Shown: positions 39,226 to 40,081 of the stretch, piece by piece
How positions within the stretch are numbered: position 1 is the stretch's first letter
Layout: each line of letters opens with the position of its first letter
NCBI GenBank assembly: GCA_016935955.1
Contig: JAFGPY010000457.1
Span: forward strand, 1-40,081
Origin: Planctomycetota bacterium
GTDB lineage: Bacteria; Planctomycetota; Phycisphaerae; FEN-1346; JAACEH01
Length of the DNA stretch: 40,081 bases
Direction: 5' to 3'
The notes under the pieces: generated by a model
The model's input: only the letters and a program-made list of their open reading frames with translations
The model's database searches: none
Told to the model about the DNA's origin: nothing
Translations under genes and position numbers: made by a program

Positions 39226-40081
39226 CACCCTCGTCATCGAGCCCCACTTCGTGGGCAACAACGGATCAGTGACGCTCACAGCCAAGGTGGGCGACGAGAC
39301 GTTCACTGACAAGTTGACGATCACCTCGGCCAAAGCCCGTGAGGGCTACCGCAAGCGAGTCATCGACCGCTGGCCGGCCGTCCAGGCGGACGAGATCGAC
39401 CATGAGCTTGAGCGGATCGCAGCCGACCACGTGGCGAGGAGTGCCGATGTGCCCCCGTCGGACCCCCGTGTTGAACTGGATGTGTCGCGGATCATCCGCG
39501 CCGAGCGGTTCATCACGGCTGACGTGAGCGGAATCGCCTCCCCGGCCCTGGTGCTCATCGCGGACAAGCCGGTGGGCCAATGGCGGCTCTACCTGGCATG
39601 GGCGGGGGGCCAGAGGGAAGTCCGCGACATGGCGGCGGGCATCGACTTGCCGGACGGAACAAGATTGTGGGTCCACCCCCAGCCGAGTGAGCCGACACCG
39701 AGCATGGTGGAGGCGCTGGGTCGATGGTCGGCCCGCGCCCGGCGGCAATGGTTGGACACCGGTGCCAGCCCCAACCCCGCCGATCTGTTCAAGCGTCTGT
39801 GCGAGCGTATCGCCAACTTCATTGACCTGCCGGTGGACCGCGCCCCGGGGATCACGGCCACCTTGGCTCTCTGGGCCATGCTTACCTACGTCTATCCGGC
39901 CTGGAACGCCATCCCGTACCTGTTCGTCGGTGGTCCCCTCGGCTCCGGCAAGAGCCGCGTCTTTGAGATACTGGCCCGGCTGGTCTTCCGGCCCCTGTCG
40001 TCGAGCAGTCTGACCGGCCCGGCCTTGTTTCGGACCCTTCACAACCAGGGCGGGACGTTGCTCTTCGACGAGGCCGAACGG
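39218..40081 (+). CDS. Replicative AAA+ helicase/ATPase, truncated by the window end
   Basis: The frame opens at ATG 39218 and runs off the right end without a stop; 288 codons are visible. The N-terminal half (VIEPHFVGNNGSVTLTAK) is strand-rich. Walker A GGPLGSGKSR lies near residues 244-253 and Walker B GGTLLFDEAER at the extreme end. Such proteins (DUF3631-like or D5/P4-type helicases) follow primases in phages and integrative elements and unwind the origin. The start is fixed by an eight-base overlap with the primase-like gene. Confidence 0.75.
   Translation, partial: MTDTLVIEPHFVGNNGSVTLTAKVGDETFTDKLTITSAKAREGYRKRVIDRWPAVQADEIDHELERIAADHVARSADVPPSDPRVELDVSRIIRAERFITADVSGIASPALVLIADKPVGQWRLYLAWAGGQREVRDMAAGIDLPDGTRLWVHPQPSEPTPSMVEALGRWSARARRQWLDTGASPNPADLFKRLCERIANFIDLPVDRAPGITATLALWAMLTYVYPAWNAIPYLFVGGPLGSGKSRVFEILARLVFRPLSSSSLTGPALFRTLHNQGGTLLFDEAER

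Noticed and set aside
1..40081. CRISPR arrays, insertion sequences, rRNA and integrase genes
   Set aside because: No regularly spaced direct repeats, transposase motifs, rRNA-like stretches or tyrosine/serine recombinase motifs were seen on either strand.

Overview
The window is high-GC bacterial DNA carrying the left part of an integrated tailed-phage-like element, read almost entirely left to right. Protein styles (DUF6573-like and DUF488-like proteins, an ORF that reads out of a tRNA and ends in a W-P-x-L-P-x-x-I-R-A motif) recall mobile elements of Planctomycetota. That host assignment is inference from memory of such proteins; no ribosomal or housekeeping gene is present to confirm it.

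Left boundary (1-826): positions 30-87 are the 3' half of a tRNA-Ser(UGA) gene on the minus strand, cut exactly at the anticodon loop. This is the usual signature of a tRNA attachment site, so the element should extend right from about position 88 and an intact tRNA-Ser should lie beyond the right end of the window. Next come a short ORF that starts inside the tRNA fragment, a tRNA-Gly-like gene with an eight-base anticodon loop (484-558), and a regulatory stretch with repeated TCGTTATGTG boxes, a promoter and a leader hairpin.

Early/packaging module (827-9508): a MoxR-type AAA+ ATPase, a VWA-like partner, DUF6573-like and DUF488-like proteins, a clamp-loader-like AAA+ ATPase, a small-terminase-like protein, an antirestriction adenine-methyltransferase-like protein, a ParB-like protein, the large terminase and a zinc-ribbon protein. 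The genes are tightly spaced or overlapping, so this looks like one operon. The VWA-like and clamp-loader-like proteins share the same N-terminal helix-turn-helix.

Cargo cassette 1 (9667-11438): lower-GC DNA with its own promoter and three genes joined by ATGA overlaps: a HEPN protein with an R-x6-H motif, an unknown protein and a SecB-like chaperone. It sits between terminase and the head genes and ends in a large hairpin. It looks like an undescribed toxin-antitoxin-chaperone type system.

Head and tail module (11465-25917): gpW-like connector, lambda-type portal, prohead protease/scaffold, major capsid protein, Bbp16-like protein, head-tail joining genes, a beta-solenoid protein, tail completion genes, tail tube, gpG/gpGT tail chaperones made through a -1 frameshift, a holin-like/lipoprotein group, tape measure and four tail-tip or accessory proteins. 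This is a siphovirus-type virion set. No endolysin or integrase was recognised in the window.

Cargo island 2 (26292-37880): one promoter-led operon of PLD/SNF2-like helicase, DUF4391-like protein, type III Mod methyltransferase, type III Res endonuclease with a long histone-H1-like N-terminal tail, and two unrecognised genes that may be a separate defence unit. A small minus-strand gene (25944-26084) separates it from the tail module.

Replication start (37881-40081): an intergenic cluster of five TGCAT/ATGCA motifs, an AlpA-like HTH protein, a zinc-finger/TOPRIM primase-like protein and the start of an AAA+ replicative helicase that runs off the window.
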